Source: an uncultured Williamsia sp. (GTDB lineage Bacteria; Actinomycetota; Actinomycetes; Mycobacteriales; Mycobacteriaceae). From it: a stretch of DNA of 64,000 nt. The stretch is from NCBI RefSeq assembly GCF_947494875.1, contig NZ_CANLWM010000009.1, positions 208,639-272,638 of the forward strand. Direction: 5' to 3'. The stretch's first letter is position 1, and each line of letters starts with the position of its first letter. The notes under the pieces were generated by a model. It was not told the origin of the DNA, did not search any database, and worked only from the letters and a program-made list of their open reading frames with translations. Below are positions 9,927 through 19,027 of the stretch, piece by piece. The position numbers were made by a program, and so were the translations under genes.

Positions 9927-11421
9927 GCGCCACGGAGCACCTGGAGATCGAGCTCAAGTTCGACGTCGACCCCGGGCGGGCAGTCCCCGACCTCACCCGG
10001 TTGCCGGGTGTGGAGAGCGTGACGGGTCCGATCGAGGAGAACCTCGACGCCGTCTACTACGACACCGAGAACCTCGACCTCACCGACAATCGGATCACGT
10101 TGCGCCGCCGGGAAGGTGGCCACGACGAGGGGTGGCACCTCAAGCGTCCCGGTGACGCCGGTGGACGTCGCGAGCTGCATGTCCCGCTGGGTCCGCCCGC
10201 CGAGGGCTCCGACCACGACACGACGGTCCCGTCCGATCTCCTCGACCCTGTGCGGGTGCACGTGCGCGCACGTCGGCTCGAGCCCGTCGCGGCGATCGGC
10301 ACCCGGCGGACGATCCACGAGGCCCGCGACGCCGACGACCGCGTGCTGGCGCTGCTCTGCGCCGACGTCGTCACCGCCCGGTCGTTGCTGCCCGGCGGGA
10401 GCTGCCGCACGTGGGCGGAGTGGGAGTTCGAGCTGGTCGACGGCGACAGCGACCTCCTCGCCGACGCCGAGGAGCTGCTTCGGGAAGCCGGTGCACGCAC
10501 CGCGTCGGCGGCTTCGAAGCTGGCCCGGGCGATCGGTGCGACACCGGGTCACGCCGGCACGACGACGGTCTCGTCGTCGGCGACCGCGCTCGAACTCGTC
10601 GTCGCCGAACTCGCCCGTCACCGCGAGCAACTCGTCGCACACGACCCCCGGGTCCGCGCCGACGAGGAGGACGCCGTGCACCAGATGCGCGTCGCCACTC
10701 GTCGTCTGCGCAGCGTCCTGCGGGCGTTCCGCGGCGTCGTCGCCGGGCCGAAGGTCGACCGACTGGACGCCGAACTGAGAGAGCTCGCCGCGATCCTCGG
10801 TGTCGTCCGCGACGCGGAGGTGACCGCGGACCGCTACCGCGACCTCCTCGTCGACGAGGACGCGTCGGACGCCGTCCACGACAGGCTCGTCGGTGAGCAG
10901 ATGCGGCGACGGGCACGCGGTCAGCGTTCGGCGGTCGCCGCGTTGAACAGCGCGCGCTACCTCTCGCTTCTCGACCAACTCGACGACCTCCTGGCCCGAC
11001 CACCCGCCGGTGCGGACGCCGAGATCGGCGCGAAAAAGGCGCTGCGCGACGCGGTGCGGGACAGCGCGAAGAAGGTCCGCAAGGCACAGGCGAAGGCTGA
11101 CCGGATGGAGACCGACTCCCCCGAGTGGGTCGAGCAGATGCACACCGTCCGCAAACGGGCGAAGCGGTTGCGGTACGTCGCCGAGTCGGGTGTCACGCTC
11201 GGCACGAAGAAGTACGCGTCGACCGCCTCGGCGGCGAAGAAGATCCAGTCGGCCCTCGGCGACTCCAACGACGCCAACCTCAGCCGGGAGCTGATCGCCG
11301 AGGTGGCACGCGCCGTCGCCGACCCCGCCGACGCGTTCGTGCTCGGTCGCATCGACGCGCGGGAGCAGGCCGCCCACGACGAGGCGCTGCGTCAGTACGC
11401 GCGTCACGCCGACGACCTGTA

Positions 11422-11422
<1 letters not shown>
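9923..11422 (+). CDS. CYTH-CHAD domain protein (polyphosphate/triphosphate related)
   Basis: 499 aa from the GTG at 9923. Residues 1-~195 form a CYTH domain with the founding EIELKFDVD motif plus DAVYYDTENLDL and RRREGG, the acidic/basic tunnel of triphosphate-binding enzymes. Residues ~215-495 form a CHAD domain with repeated helices and conserved histidines (DAVHQMRVATRRLRS near the start, EQMHTVRKRAKRLRYVAE later). CHAD domains bind inorganic polyphosphate, so the protein probably hydrolyses or binds polyphosphate or triphosphates. It corresponds to Rv2226 next to panB. The stop codon's last base is also the last base of rnpB on the other strand. Confidence 0.92.
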
Positions 11423-11845
<423 letters not shown>

Positions 11846-11889
11846 GTCATCGTAGACATGTGCCGCGTGGCACCCACTACCCTTGCCCG

Positions 11890-12405
11890 GTGGCCGAGTA
11901 CGTCGCCCTCCTGCGCGGCATCAACGTGGGCGGGATCCGCATCCCGATGGCGGACCTGCGCGCCCTGGTGGCCGAACTCGGACATGGCGACGTATCCACC
12001 GTTCTGGCGAGCGGGAACGTTCGGTTCACCAGCGACTCCGACGACATCGCCGCACTCCGGACCGATCTCGAGGCGGCCCTCGCCGACCGCTTCGGATACG
12101 ACGCCTTCGCCTTCGTGCACCGACGCGATCATGTCGCCGCCGTGACCGGGGCCTACCCCTTCGACGAGCAGGACGGTGTCCACGCGTACGTCGTCTTCGT
12201 CGCCGACGAGACCGTCCTCGAGCAGCTGCTCGGCGTCGACGTCGACGAGGTCGAGTCGGTCGAGCGCGGCGACGGCGTCGTCTACTGGTCCGTGCCGCAG
12301 AAGCAGACGCTCACGAGCGCGTTCGGCAAAGAACTCGGCAAGGCGAAGTACAAGGCGACGACCACCAATCGGAATCTGCGCACACTGCGCAAGATCCTGG
12401 GCTGA
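11890..12405 (+). CDS. DUF1697 family protein
   Basis: 171 aa. It opens with the family signature YVALLRGINVGG, followed by MADLRALV and VLASGNVRFTS, and ends KYKATTTNRNLRTLRKIL. These identify DUF1697, a small cytosolic family with no established biochemical role. The GTG at 11890 has TACCCT exactly six bases upstream (11878-11883), so it is probably leaderless. The inverted repeat GTGCC-GCGT-GGCAC (11860-11873) lies between rnpB and this gene. It is the first gene of the segment that departs from the conserved panB-rnpB-RNase H order. The following transporter starts 19 bp downstream and may be cotranscribed. Confidence 0.85.
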   Translation: MAEYVALLRGINVGGIRIPMADLRALVAELGHGDVSTVLASGNVRFTSDSDDIAALRTDLEAALADRFGYDAFAFVHRRDHVAAVTGAYPFDEQDGVHAYVVFVADETVLEQLLGVDVDEVESVERGDGVVYWSVPQKQTLTSAFGKELGKAKYKATTTNRNLRTLRKILG

Positions 12406-12424
12406 GGCACCGGGAGCGACGGGG

Positions 12425-13651
12425 ATGGTCGAGGCGGGCGCGGTTGCGCTCATGGTGCTGGCGCTCGCGTTCGCCGTCTGGCGGCCGCGGGGCCTGCCCG
12501 AGGCGACGGTCGCGGTCCCGGCCGCCGCGATCGCCATCGCGGTCGGCGCGGTGACCCTGAGCGAGGCGTTCGACGAGATCCGCACACTGGCCACGACGGT
12601 CGCGACCCTGGCCGCTCTGTTGGCGCTCTCGCATGCCTGCGAGGTGCTCGGGGTGTTCGGCTGGGTGTCCCGGCAGATCGGGCGCGCCGGCGCGGGCAAC
12701 GGCCGGCGGCTGTTCGCGCTCGGATTCGTCGGTGCCGCCGTCACGACCGCGGCACTGAACCTCGACGCGACAGTCGTCCTGCTGACGCCCGTGCTCATCG
12801 CGGTCACGCGCGGACTCGGTGTCCGACCGCGGCCGCTCTCGGTGGCGACGATCAGCCTCGCCAACGCGGCGTCGTCGCTGATGCCGGTCTCGAATCTCAC
12901 CAATCTGCTGGCGTTCTCGGCCACCGGTCTCGGCTTCGGGCGGTTCACCGTCCTGATGGCACTGCCCTGGCTCGCGACACTCGTCGTCCAGTACGCGGTG
13001 CACCGCTGGTGGTTCCGCCACGAGATCGCCGACGTCCCCGACAGTGCGCCCCAGGACCCGGGGCCGGCCCCGATCGCCGCGCTCGTCGTCCTCGCAGCGA
13101 CCCTCGTCGGCTTCGTCCTGTCGTCGCAGGTCGGTGTGGAGCCGGTCTGGTTCGCGACCGCCGGCGCGGTCGTCCTCACCGTGATCGCCGTGGTGCGCAG
13201 GGCATCCGGACCTGTCGACGTCGTGCGCGCGATCAACCCGCTGTTCCTGCTGTTCGTGTTCGCACTGGGTGTCCTGGTGGCAGCGATCGCCGACGGCTCG
13301 ATCGGCCGCTGGCTCGCCGGGATCGTGCCGCACGGCACCGGCCTGCTCGCCCTGCTGGGTGTCGCGGCGATCGGCGCCGTGGTCGCCAACATCATCAACA
13401 ACATCCCCGCGACGCTGCTGCTGCTCGCCGCGATGTCGGGCGCCCCGACCGTCGCGCTGCTGGCGATGCTCCTCGGGGTCAACATCGGGTCGAATTTCAC
13501 CTACGTCGGCTCGCTGGCGAACCTGCTGTGGCGGCGCATCGTCAGCCGCGACGGCGTAGCGGTCTCAGCGGGCGGGTTCTCCGCGCTCGGTCTCGTGGCC
13601 GGTGCGCCCTCGATCGTCGCCGCTGTCGCCGCACTGTGGTCGGTGAGCTGA
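12425..13651 (+). CDS. ArsB/NhaD-like ion transporter (IT superfamily)
   Basis: 408 aa, highly hydrophobic, with about ten to eleven membrane segments. It has the repeated re-entrant pattern of the ion transporter superfamily: ALNLDATVVLLTPV in the first half (compare NNDAT/NLDAT of ArsB and YbiR-type proteins) and NIINNIPATLLL in the second half. The sequence GVNIGSNFTYVGSLANLLW is also characteristic. Such proteins carry arsenite, citrate, sodium or other anions; the substrate is not deducible because no arsenic genes are adjacent. The ATG start follows a purine-rich GGGAGCGACGGGG. Confidence 0.85.
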   Translation: MVEAGAVALMVLALAFAVWRPRGLPEATVAVPAAAIAIAVGAVTLSEAFDEIRTLATTVATLAALLALSHACEVLGVFGWVSRQIGRAGAGNGRRLFALGFVGAAVTTAALNLDATVVLLTPVLIAVTRGLGVRPRPLSVATISLANAASSLMPVSNLTNLLAFSATGLGFGRFTVLMALPWLATLVVQYAVHRWWFRHEIADVPDSAPQDPGPAPIAALVVLAATLVGFVLSSQVGVEPVWFATAGAVVLTVIAVVRRASGPVDVVRAINPLFLLFVFALGVLVAAIADGSIGRWLAGIVPHGTGLLALLGVAAIGAVVANIINNIPATLLLLAAMSGAPTVALLAMLLGVNIGSNFTYVGSLANLLWRRIVSRDGVAVSAGGFSALGLVAGAPSIVAAVAALWSVS

Positions 13652-13666
13652 CCGATCGGTCGCGGG

Positions 13667-13774
13667 TCAGAACGACCGGTTCTGCCGGGATCGCGACGCG
13701 AAATCGAGTCCGCCGCCCCCCGACAGCACGATGAATGCGATTGCCCCACAGCCGACCACGAACAGAGTGACCAT
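13667..13774 (-). CDS. Putative 35-aa single-span membrane peptide
   Basis: A short frame encodes MVTLFVVGCGAIAFIVLSGG followed by a charged tail ending RQNRSF. The ATG at 13774 is preceded on its own strand by GGGAAGGGGAGG with about seven bases spacing, an unusually strong ribosome site that argues for real translation. One hydrophobic helix (residues 2-18), a tetraglycine hinge and a basic C-terminus suggest an inner-membrane micropeptide. No family was recognised. Its C-terminal codons overlap the inverted repeat CAGAAC-GACCG-GTTCTG, which may end transcription from both sides. An in-frame extension to 13906 exists but has no comparable ribosome site. Confidence 0.5.
   Translation of the reverse strand: MVTLFVVGCGAIAFIVLSGGGGLDFASRSRQNRSF
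13668..13684. terminator. Inverted repeat between the convergent transporter gene and the micropeptide
   Basis: CAGAAC at 13668-13673 and GTTCTG at 13679-13684 form a perfect 6-bp stem with loop GACCG, 16 bp beyond the transporter stop. There is no T-run on either strand, so termination is an inference from position between convergent genes. Confidence 0.35.
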
Positions 13775-13992
13775 CGGTCGCCTCCCCTTCCCCGACGACG
13801 TGATCTCGGCCGGGTCGCCACATCCGTCGTCCACGACAACGGTATGCGCCCGACGAGCCGATCCGCCCTCCTCGAGGATGCGACTCTGCGTACGTCGGCG
13901 GGTCACGAGTGGCTCTCATCACCAGGAGCCTGCGATCCGACAGCGATCACCGATGCGCCGGCCAGGAGGACCTCTCACGCCGGACGCAAACC

Positions 13993-14718
13993 TCAGGAGC
14001 GCGGTCGACCACCGACCACCGCGCTGAGTCGACCGACGGATTCGACCGCCACAGCAGCGTCGGCCCCGTCGAACACCGCGGCGTGGATGCCCCGCATCGC
14101 GCCGGTGATGATCTCCGCCGAGGCGCGGACGTCGACGCCGTCCTCGATCTGACCGCCCTCGATCCCCTCCGCGATCAGAGCGGCCACCGCATCGACGAAA
14201 GCCGCGTGCCAGTTCTCTGCCGGCCCGTCGCCACGAGGGACACCGACGTCTCGGAACAGCACGTGCGCCGCAGGTGTCTCGTAGATGCTCCGGGCTGCGA
14301 TGGTCAGGAACACACCGAGCTGTTCGAGCGGGGTCGCAGGCCACGCGACGTCGTTCGCGGCGGCACCGATGGCGTCGATGAGTCGGGTGGCCGCGTCGTC
14401 GACCGCCGCCTGGAACAACTCCGCCTTGCCGGAGAACGTGTGGAAAGCGGTGCGCTGCGCGACATCGGCGCGCGCGGCTACCGCCTCGACCGTGATCGAC
14501 GCATAGGTGTTGTCGCGCAACATGTCCTGCGCCGCGCCGATCAACCGTTCGCGAGTGGACCCACCGGGGTCATGACGCGACTCCTTGGCCCAGCGATACA
14601 GCGTCGCGCTGTGGACACCCAGTTCCGTTGCGACCGCGTCACAGTCCTCCTTCCCGCCGAAGGCACGCAGAACCGCCGAGTGCCGTTGGGCGGCGGTGAA
14701 CCGCGACTGTCGAGCCAC
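13993..14718 (-). CDS. TetR-family regulator with an extra N-terminal helix-turn-helix
   Basis: 241 aa from the GTG at 14718, chosen because TACGTT lies exactly six bases upstream. Residues ~1-50 (RQSRFTAAQRHSAVLRAFGG through ATELGVHSATLYRWAKESR) look like a transposase/IS3-type HTH and are not part of a normal TetR protein. A standard TetR DNA-binding domain follows (~55-105), with ITVEAVAARADVAQRTAFHTFSGKAEL, then a helical ligand-binding region. The tandem HTH layout is unusual. It is divergent from the SDR at 14840 and probably controls it through the GCAT repeats between them. The gap to the micropeptide (13775-13992, 218 bp) holds no other frame I would defend. Confidence 0.85.
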   Translation of the reverse strand: MARQSRFTAAQRHSAVLRAFGGKEDCDAVATELGVHSATLYRWAKESRHDPGGSTRERLIGAAQDMLRDNTYASITVEAVAARADVAQRTAFHTFSGKAELFQAAVDDAATRLIDAIGAAANDVAWPATPLEQLGVFLTIAARSIYETPAAHVLFRDVGVPRGDGPAENWHAAFVDAVAALIAEGIEGGQIEDGVDVRASAEIITGAMRGIHAAVFDGADAAVAVESVGRLSAVVGGRPRS

Positions 14719-14772
14719 GACGACAACGTACGAGACCGGCAGCACCGACGCCACTTGAATACGCGAACACTT

Positions 14773-14797
14773 GCATATCGAATGCTAGTTTTGCATT
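14773..14797. promoter_or_regulatory. Probable TetR operator in the divergent tetR/SDR promoter
   Basis: Within an AT-rich 121-bp divergent gap, GCAT-ATCGA-ATGC (14773-14785) and AATGC-TAGTTTT-GCATT (14781-14797) are overlapping inverted repeats, giving three GCAT/ATGC half-sites. Position and symmetry suit autoregulation by the adjacent TetR. The binding partner is inferred. Confidence 0.45.
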
Positions 14798-14839
14798 ATG
14801 GGTCCTCAGCCCCACACAACGCCGAATCCGGAGGAACTC

Positions 14840-15619
14840 ATGGCCTTCACGCCGTCGCGCTCGCTCATCACCGGCGCCAGCGCCGGGATCGGTACGGCAC
14901 TCGCGCGTCGCCTAGCCGAACGCGGCTCCGACCTCGTGCTGGTCGCCCGGCGGGAAGATCGATTGCGCGCGTTGGCGTCCGAACTCGAATCCCGGTATGG
15001 GATCACGTGTGACGTCGTCGCCCTGGACCTCTCCGGCGATCGCCCGGGCGCGGCGTTGCGGGCGCGAGTCGCGGGCGACGTCGACCTGGTGGTCAACAAC
15101 GCCGGGGTCGCCACCCAGGGGTTGTTCATCGACGCCGACACCGCCGATCTCGACCGCGTCATCGCTGTCGACATCGCCGCACTGGTCGACGTGTGTCATG
15201 CATTCCTGCCCGGAATGGCAGCACGCCGTTCCGGCACCATCCTCAACGTGTCGAGCACCACGGCGTTTCAGCCCGTGCCGACCCTGGCGGTGTACGCGGC
15301 GGCGAAATCGTTCGTCCTCAGCTTCACCCAGGCCCTGTGGTGTGAGGCCCGCGAGCACGGTGTCCGGGTGATGGCGCTGGCACCCGGACCGACCGAGACC
15401 GAGTTCTTCGACGTGATCGGCGAGAACGCCGCCGTCGTCGGGTCGATGCAGACCGCCGATCAGGTGGCGCGCACGGCACTGTCGGCGCTCGACCGGCGAT
15501 TCCCTCCGCTGTATGTCGTCTCCGGGCGACGCAACACCCTGGCCGCCGTCGGCGCCCGTGTCGCACCCAAGCGGGTGCTCCTCCCGGCCCTCGCGCGATC
15601 GATGCGCCAGTTCACCTGA
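14840..15619 (+). CDS. Short-chain dehydrogenase/reductase
   Basis: 259 aa classical SDR. It has the cofactor motif TGASAGIG (with an Arg-rich VARREDR after strand 2, favouring NADP), NNAGV, a Ser in NVSSTTAF, and the active-site YAAAK. The ATG at 14840 has a GGAGGA ribosome site at 14830-14835 and is preferred over an in-frame ATG at 14798 that would lie almost on the operator. It is divergent from the two-HTH TetR gene and 48 bp ahead of an NmrA-type reductase, so the two probably form a small regulated operon. The substrate (alcohol/ketone) cannot be told from sequence. Confidence 0.88.
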   Translation: MAFTPSRSLITGASAGIGTALARRLAERGSDLVLVARREDRLRALASELESRYGITCDVVALDLSGDRPGAALRARVAGDVDLVVNNAGVATQGLFIDADTADLDRVIAVDIAALVDVCHAFLPGMAARRSGTILNVSSTTAFQPVPTLAVYAAAKSFVLSFTQALWCEAREHGVRVMALAPGPTETEFFDVIGENAAVVGSMQTADQVARTALSALDRRFPPLYVVSGRRNTLAAVGARVAPKRVLLPALARSMRQFT

Positions 15620-15667
15620 CTCGCAGCCGTTTCCCCACCCCCGAGACACCCACCAAGGAGAAGTCCC

Positions 15668-16657
15668 ATGTCCACAGTTCTCGTCACCAGTGCCGCCGGC
15701 GGCGTCGGCCGCCCCCTCGTCCGCGGACTGAGCGCCCGGGGCGCGACCGTCCGCGCACTCGTCAAGAACGACGCCCAGGCGTCGCTCGCGCGGCGTGACG
15801 GGGCGACCGAGATCCGCGTGGGCGACATGCGCGACGCCGCCACCCTCGACGAGGCCATCCGCGGCGCGGACGGGATGTATCACGCGGCGCCGACGCAGAT
15901 CATCGACGAGGGCCCGATCGCCGAGCACATCGTCGAGCTCGGCACGCGACACGGACTGTCCCACCTCGTCTTCCACTCGGTCATCCACCCGGAGATCACC
16001 GAACTGCCGCACCACACGCAGAAGGAGTCCGTCGAGAGACTGCTGGCCACACAGTCCATCCCCACGACGATCCTGCGGCCCTCGCACTACATGCAGAACT
16101 ACCTCGATTTCTGGGAGTTCATCCGGGGCGGGCTGATGCCCTATCCGGTGTCGACGACCAGCCCGATGGGCGTGGTCGACGTCGAGGACGTCGCCGAGGC
16201 CGCCGCGGTCGTGCTGGCCGCGCCCGACGAGCACATCGGGAAGACCTACGACCTGTCGACCGAGACGATCACCCGCGATGCGATGGCGAGCTGCTTCGCC
16301 GACGCGCTCGGCCATCCTGTGACCGCTGTTCGCCTGCCCCCGACCGCTGTCGTCAACCAGGCCGGCGCCGCCGCTGCCGTCCTGAGCGGGGTTGCCCGCG
16401 CGATCCCCACTCTGTCGCCGCGGCGCGCGATCCACCTGCTGAACGGGATGAAGGACGCCCCGAACGCCCGCGGGATCCGGTCCTGGTCGTCGGAAGCCCG
16501 CGACAACTACGTGCAGATGATGACCTACTACGACACCCATGGCCTGCCCGTCGGCGACCTGACACACCTCCCGGCACTGCTCGATCGCGCGCCCACCGGC
16601 TTTCGCGAGTTCGCGCGCCGCGAGGTCGACCGGCGCGTGCACGACACCCGTCGCTGA
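15668..16657 (+). CDS. NmrA-like NAD(P)-binding oxidoreductase (atypical SDR)
   Basis: 329 aa. Rossmann start VLVTSAAGGVGRPLVRGL, GDMRDAATLDEAIRGADGMYH after strand 4, and LRPSHYMQNYLDFWEF are typical of the NmrA/SDRa5 group, which act as quinone reductases or redox sensors. The usual YxxxK is absent; the corresponding segment carries HHTQKESVE. AGGAGA at 15655-15660 gives the ribosome site for the ATG. It follows the SDR on the same strand with 48 bp spacing. Its C-terminal extension beyond residue ~270 is longer than in minimal members. Confidence 0.85.
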   Translation: MSTVLVTSAAGGVGRPLVRGLSARGATVRALVKNDAQASLARRDGATEIRVGDMRDAATLDEAIRGADGMYHAAPTQIIDEGPIAEHIVELGTRHGLSHLVFHSVIHPEITELPHHTQKESVERLLATQSIPTTILRPSHYMQNYLDFWEFIRGGLMPYPVSTTSPMGVVDVEDVAEAAAVVLAAPDEHIGKTYDLSTETITRDAMASCFADALGHPVTAVRLPPTAVVNQAGAAAAVLSGVARAIPTLSPRRAIHLLNGMKDAPNARGIRSWSSEARDNYVQMMTYYDTHGLPVGDLTHLPALLDRAPTGFREFARREVDRRVHDTRR

Positions 16658-16796
16658 CATCCATGGCGTCTCGTCGCCTCCACTACTGAATCTGTGTCCA
16701 ATACTGCTACCCTCACGGTGGCCCACCAGACAGCCTCTGACGGCGGGGAGCCACGGCGCGGGTCAGAGGGTGATCACACACCCGGAGGAGCAGCCG

Positions 16797-18104
16797 ATGT
16801 CGTTCGCCCTGGAGTCCGCCCGCAGGCGCACCCATTGGATGGCCACGCATGGGCTCGTGCGTGCCGCCGCGCCGCTCGGTGCGCGCCTGGGAGATCTCCA
16901 GGCCCGTCTGATCAGCGACCCGCAGGTCCGCGTCGACCCCGGTCCCGTTCACCGCGAGATCCGGTCACGGGGTCCGATCGCACGCGGCAGGCTGGCGGAT
17001 GTCACGGTCGACCACGCGGTGGTGCGAGATGTGTTGCGGTCCGATGACTTCCGCACCGCCGGCTCGGGTCCGCAAGGCCCGAAGATCATCGCCGCGATCG
17101 AACAGCGCACTCGCACGGACGGATTGCACCCCCTTCGCCCGCCCTCCCTGTTGGCCACGGAGCCCCCGTCGCACACCACCTATCGCAGGCTGGTGTCGTC
17201 GGTGTTCACCGCGCGCGCGGTCGCGTCGATGCGCGACAACGTCGAGCTGACGGCCACCCGCCTTCTCGACGAACTCGACGGCGAGACAGGCACGGTGGAC
17301 ATCATCGATCGGTACTGCGCTCGACTCCCCGTTGCGGTCATCGGTGACATCCTCGGCGTACCCGAGGACGAACGCGACCGCGTTCTCGAGTTCGGCGAGC
17401 TCGCGGCCCCCAGTCTGGATCTCGGCCTGTCGTGGTCGGAGAGCTGCCGAGTCGACGACGGGCTGTCCCGATTCATCGAATGGCTCCACGGGCACCTCGC
17501 CAGGCTGCGGGAGAACCCTGGCGACGACCTCATGAGCCAGCTGATCGCCGCACGTGACGACGGAGTGGCCCTGACGGAGCAGGAACTGCTCGCGACGGCG
17601 GGCCTCGTGCTCGCCGCAGGATTCGAGACCACGGTGAACATCCTCGGCAGTGGCATCGACCTGTTGACCACACACCGGGACCAGCTCGAGGTCCTCACCG
17701 CGAGTCCGGATCTCTGGGCCAACGCCGCCGACGAGATGCTCCGCCTGCGATCACCGGTCCAGATGACCGCCCGTGCGACCGTGCGCCCGACCGAGGTCGG
17801 GGGGACCACGCTGCCCGCTGACCGGCTCATCCTGCTGGTACTGGCCGGCGCGAATCGCGATCCCGCCGTGTTCGACGACCCCGACCGCTTCGACGTGACC
17901 CGCGAGAACGCGAACAAGCACCACTCGTTCTCCGGTGGTCGCCACTTCTGTCTCGGGGCAGCACTGGCGCGCGCCGAGACCGAGGTCGGCCTACAGACCC
18001 TCTTCGAGCGATTTCCGGACCTCGTCCGCGCCGGGCAACCGGTTCGCCGCAACACCCGTGTGCTGCACGGGTACTCGTCCTACCCGGTGCGTCTGCACGG
18101 GTGA
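16797..18104 (+). CDS. Cytochrome P450
   Basis: 435 aa soluble bacterial P450. The heme-binding loop FSGGRHFCLGAALARAE (Cys thiolate near residue 386), I-helix LAAGFETT for oxygen activation, and K-helix EMLRLRS (ExxR) are all present. It inserts one oxygen from O2 into an organic substrate using electrons from a ferredoxin system, but no ferredoxin or reductase gene is adjacent. The ATG at 16797 follows GGAGGAG at 16784-16790. It lies between the SDR pair and the operator-controlled SDR operon on the same strand, so it may supply the initial hydroxylation of the pathway encoded downstream. It has no copy of the shared operator, so its regulation may differ. Confidence 0.95.
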   Translation: MSFALESARRRTHWMATHGLVRAAAPLGARLGDLQARLISDPQVRVDPGPVHREIRSRGPIARGRLADVTVDHAVVRDVLRSDDFRTAGSGPQGPKIIAAIEQRTRTDGLHPLRPPSLLATEPPSHTTYRRLVSSVFTARAVASMRDNVELTATRLLDELDGETGTVDIIDRYCARLPVAVIGDILGVPEDERDRVLEFGELAAPSLDLGLSWSESCRVDDGLSRFIEWLHGHLARLRENPGDDLMSQLIAARDDGVALTEQELLATAGLVLAAGFETTVNILGSGIDLLTTHRDQLEVLTASPDLWANAADEMLRLRSPVQMTARATVRPTEVGGTTLPADRLILLVLAGANRDPAVFDDPDRFDVTRENANKHHSFSGGRHFCLGAALARAETEVGLQTLFERFPDLVRAGQPVRRNTRVLHGYSSYPVRLHG

Positions 18105-18118
18105 ACCGGCAAGGCTCT

Positions 18119-18148
18119 GTTGACTGAGAGTCAACGAATGCTTAGGGT
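18119..18148 (+). promoter_or_regulatory. Promoter with palindromic operator GTTGACT-GAG-AGTCAAC (SDR operon)
   Basis: 18119-18135 is a perfect 17-bp palindrome, 7-bp arms around GAG. Its left arm contains TTGACT (18120-18125), an excellent -35. Seventeen bases later lies TAGGGT (18143-18148), a TAnnnT -10. A protein bound here would cover the -35 and spacer, which is repressor geometry. The same half-sites and spacing recur at 21623. Confidence 0.75.
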
Positions 18149-18208
18149 GGTGGCGCAACCGGGAGCGGCCACGCCGCTCCGACAGCGTCGTCGATCAGTG
18201 AGGTCCGT

Positions 18209-19006
18209 GTGCGAACCGCAGTTGTCACCGGCGCATCGTCCGGGATCGGCAGGGCGACAGCCGAAGCGCTGATCGCCGCCCACTTCCGGGTCATCGGGAC
18301 GAGCCGCGACAGCCGGTCAGTCGTGGATCCCGTTCCCGGAGTGCACTATCGCGACCTCGATCTCGCGTCACCCGAGTCGATCCGAGTGTTCGCGCACGGG
18401 TTGTCCGACACCGAGGTCGACGTCCTGGTGAACAACGCCGGCGAGAGCCAGTGCGGGCCGTTGGAGGAGCTCCCGGCCGAGGCACTCGAGCGGCTCTTCC
18501 GGTTGAACGTGCTGGGACACATCGAGTTGACCCAGCTGATCCTCCCGGCGATGCGCGCACGCAGGCAGGGGCGGGTCGTGTTCGTCGGCTCGATGCTCGC
18601 CAGCTTCCCACTGGCCTTCCGGTCGTCCTATGTGGCGAGCAAGGCAGCGCTGAAGGGATTCGCGACGGCCGCACGGCTCGAACTGGCGCCGTTCGGCGTC
18701 CACCTCACCACCGTCGAACCCGGATCGATCGACACGGGCCTGTCCGATCGCCGGACGAAGTACATCGCGGACGACTCGCCCTATCGGAAGGCGTTCACGA
18801 CCACCGTCGCCGCCCTCGACGAGAAGGAGTCACAGGGGATCTCGGCTGATCGTGTCGCACAGACGATCCTGCGCGCCGCGACCGCCCGGCGACCGGAGCC
18901 CCTCTACGCGATCGGCAGCCGAGCGCCCATGGTCTTCGCCGCGCGCCGCCTGCTCCCCCGCCGGGTGATCGAGTCGGTCATGGCCCGCTCCTACGGCCTG
19001 AGCTGA
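18209..19006 (+). CDS. Short-chain dehydrogenase/reductase, first gene of operator-controlled operon
   Basis: 265 aa from a GTG preceded by GTGAGG. Classical SDR motifs: TGASSGIG at residue ~7, DLDLA, NNAGE, a Ser in VFVGSMLAS and YVASK as active-site Tyr/Lys. The C-terminal ARRLLPRRVIE resembles SDRs acting on hydrophobic or lipid-like substrates. It oxidises or reduces an alcohol/ketone with NAD(P). It is 61 bp downstream of the promoter/operator at 18119 and is followed after 21 bp by an acyltransferase. A role in side-chain or ring hydroxyl oxidation in a degradative pathway is inferred from context. Confidence 0.88.
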   Translation: MRTAVVTGASSGIGRATAEALIAAHFRVIGTSRDSRSVVDPVPGVHYRDLDLASPESIRVFAHGLSDTEVDVLVNNAGESQCGPLEELPAEALERLFRLNVLGHIELTQLILPAMRARRQGRVVFVGSMLASFPLAFRSSYVASKAALKGFATAARLELAPFGVHLTTVEPGSIDTGLSDRRTKYIADDSPYRKAFTTTVAALDEKESQGISADRVAQTILRAATARRPEPLYAIGSRAPMVFAARRLLPRRVIESVMARSYGLS

Positions 19007-19027
19007 GCGCGGGGACAGCGGCTGACC

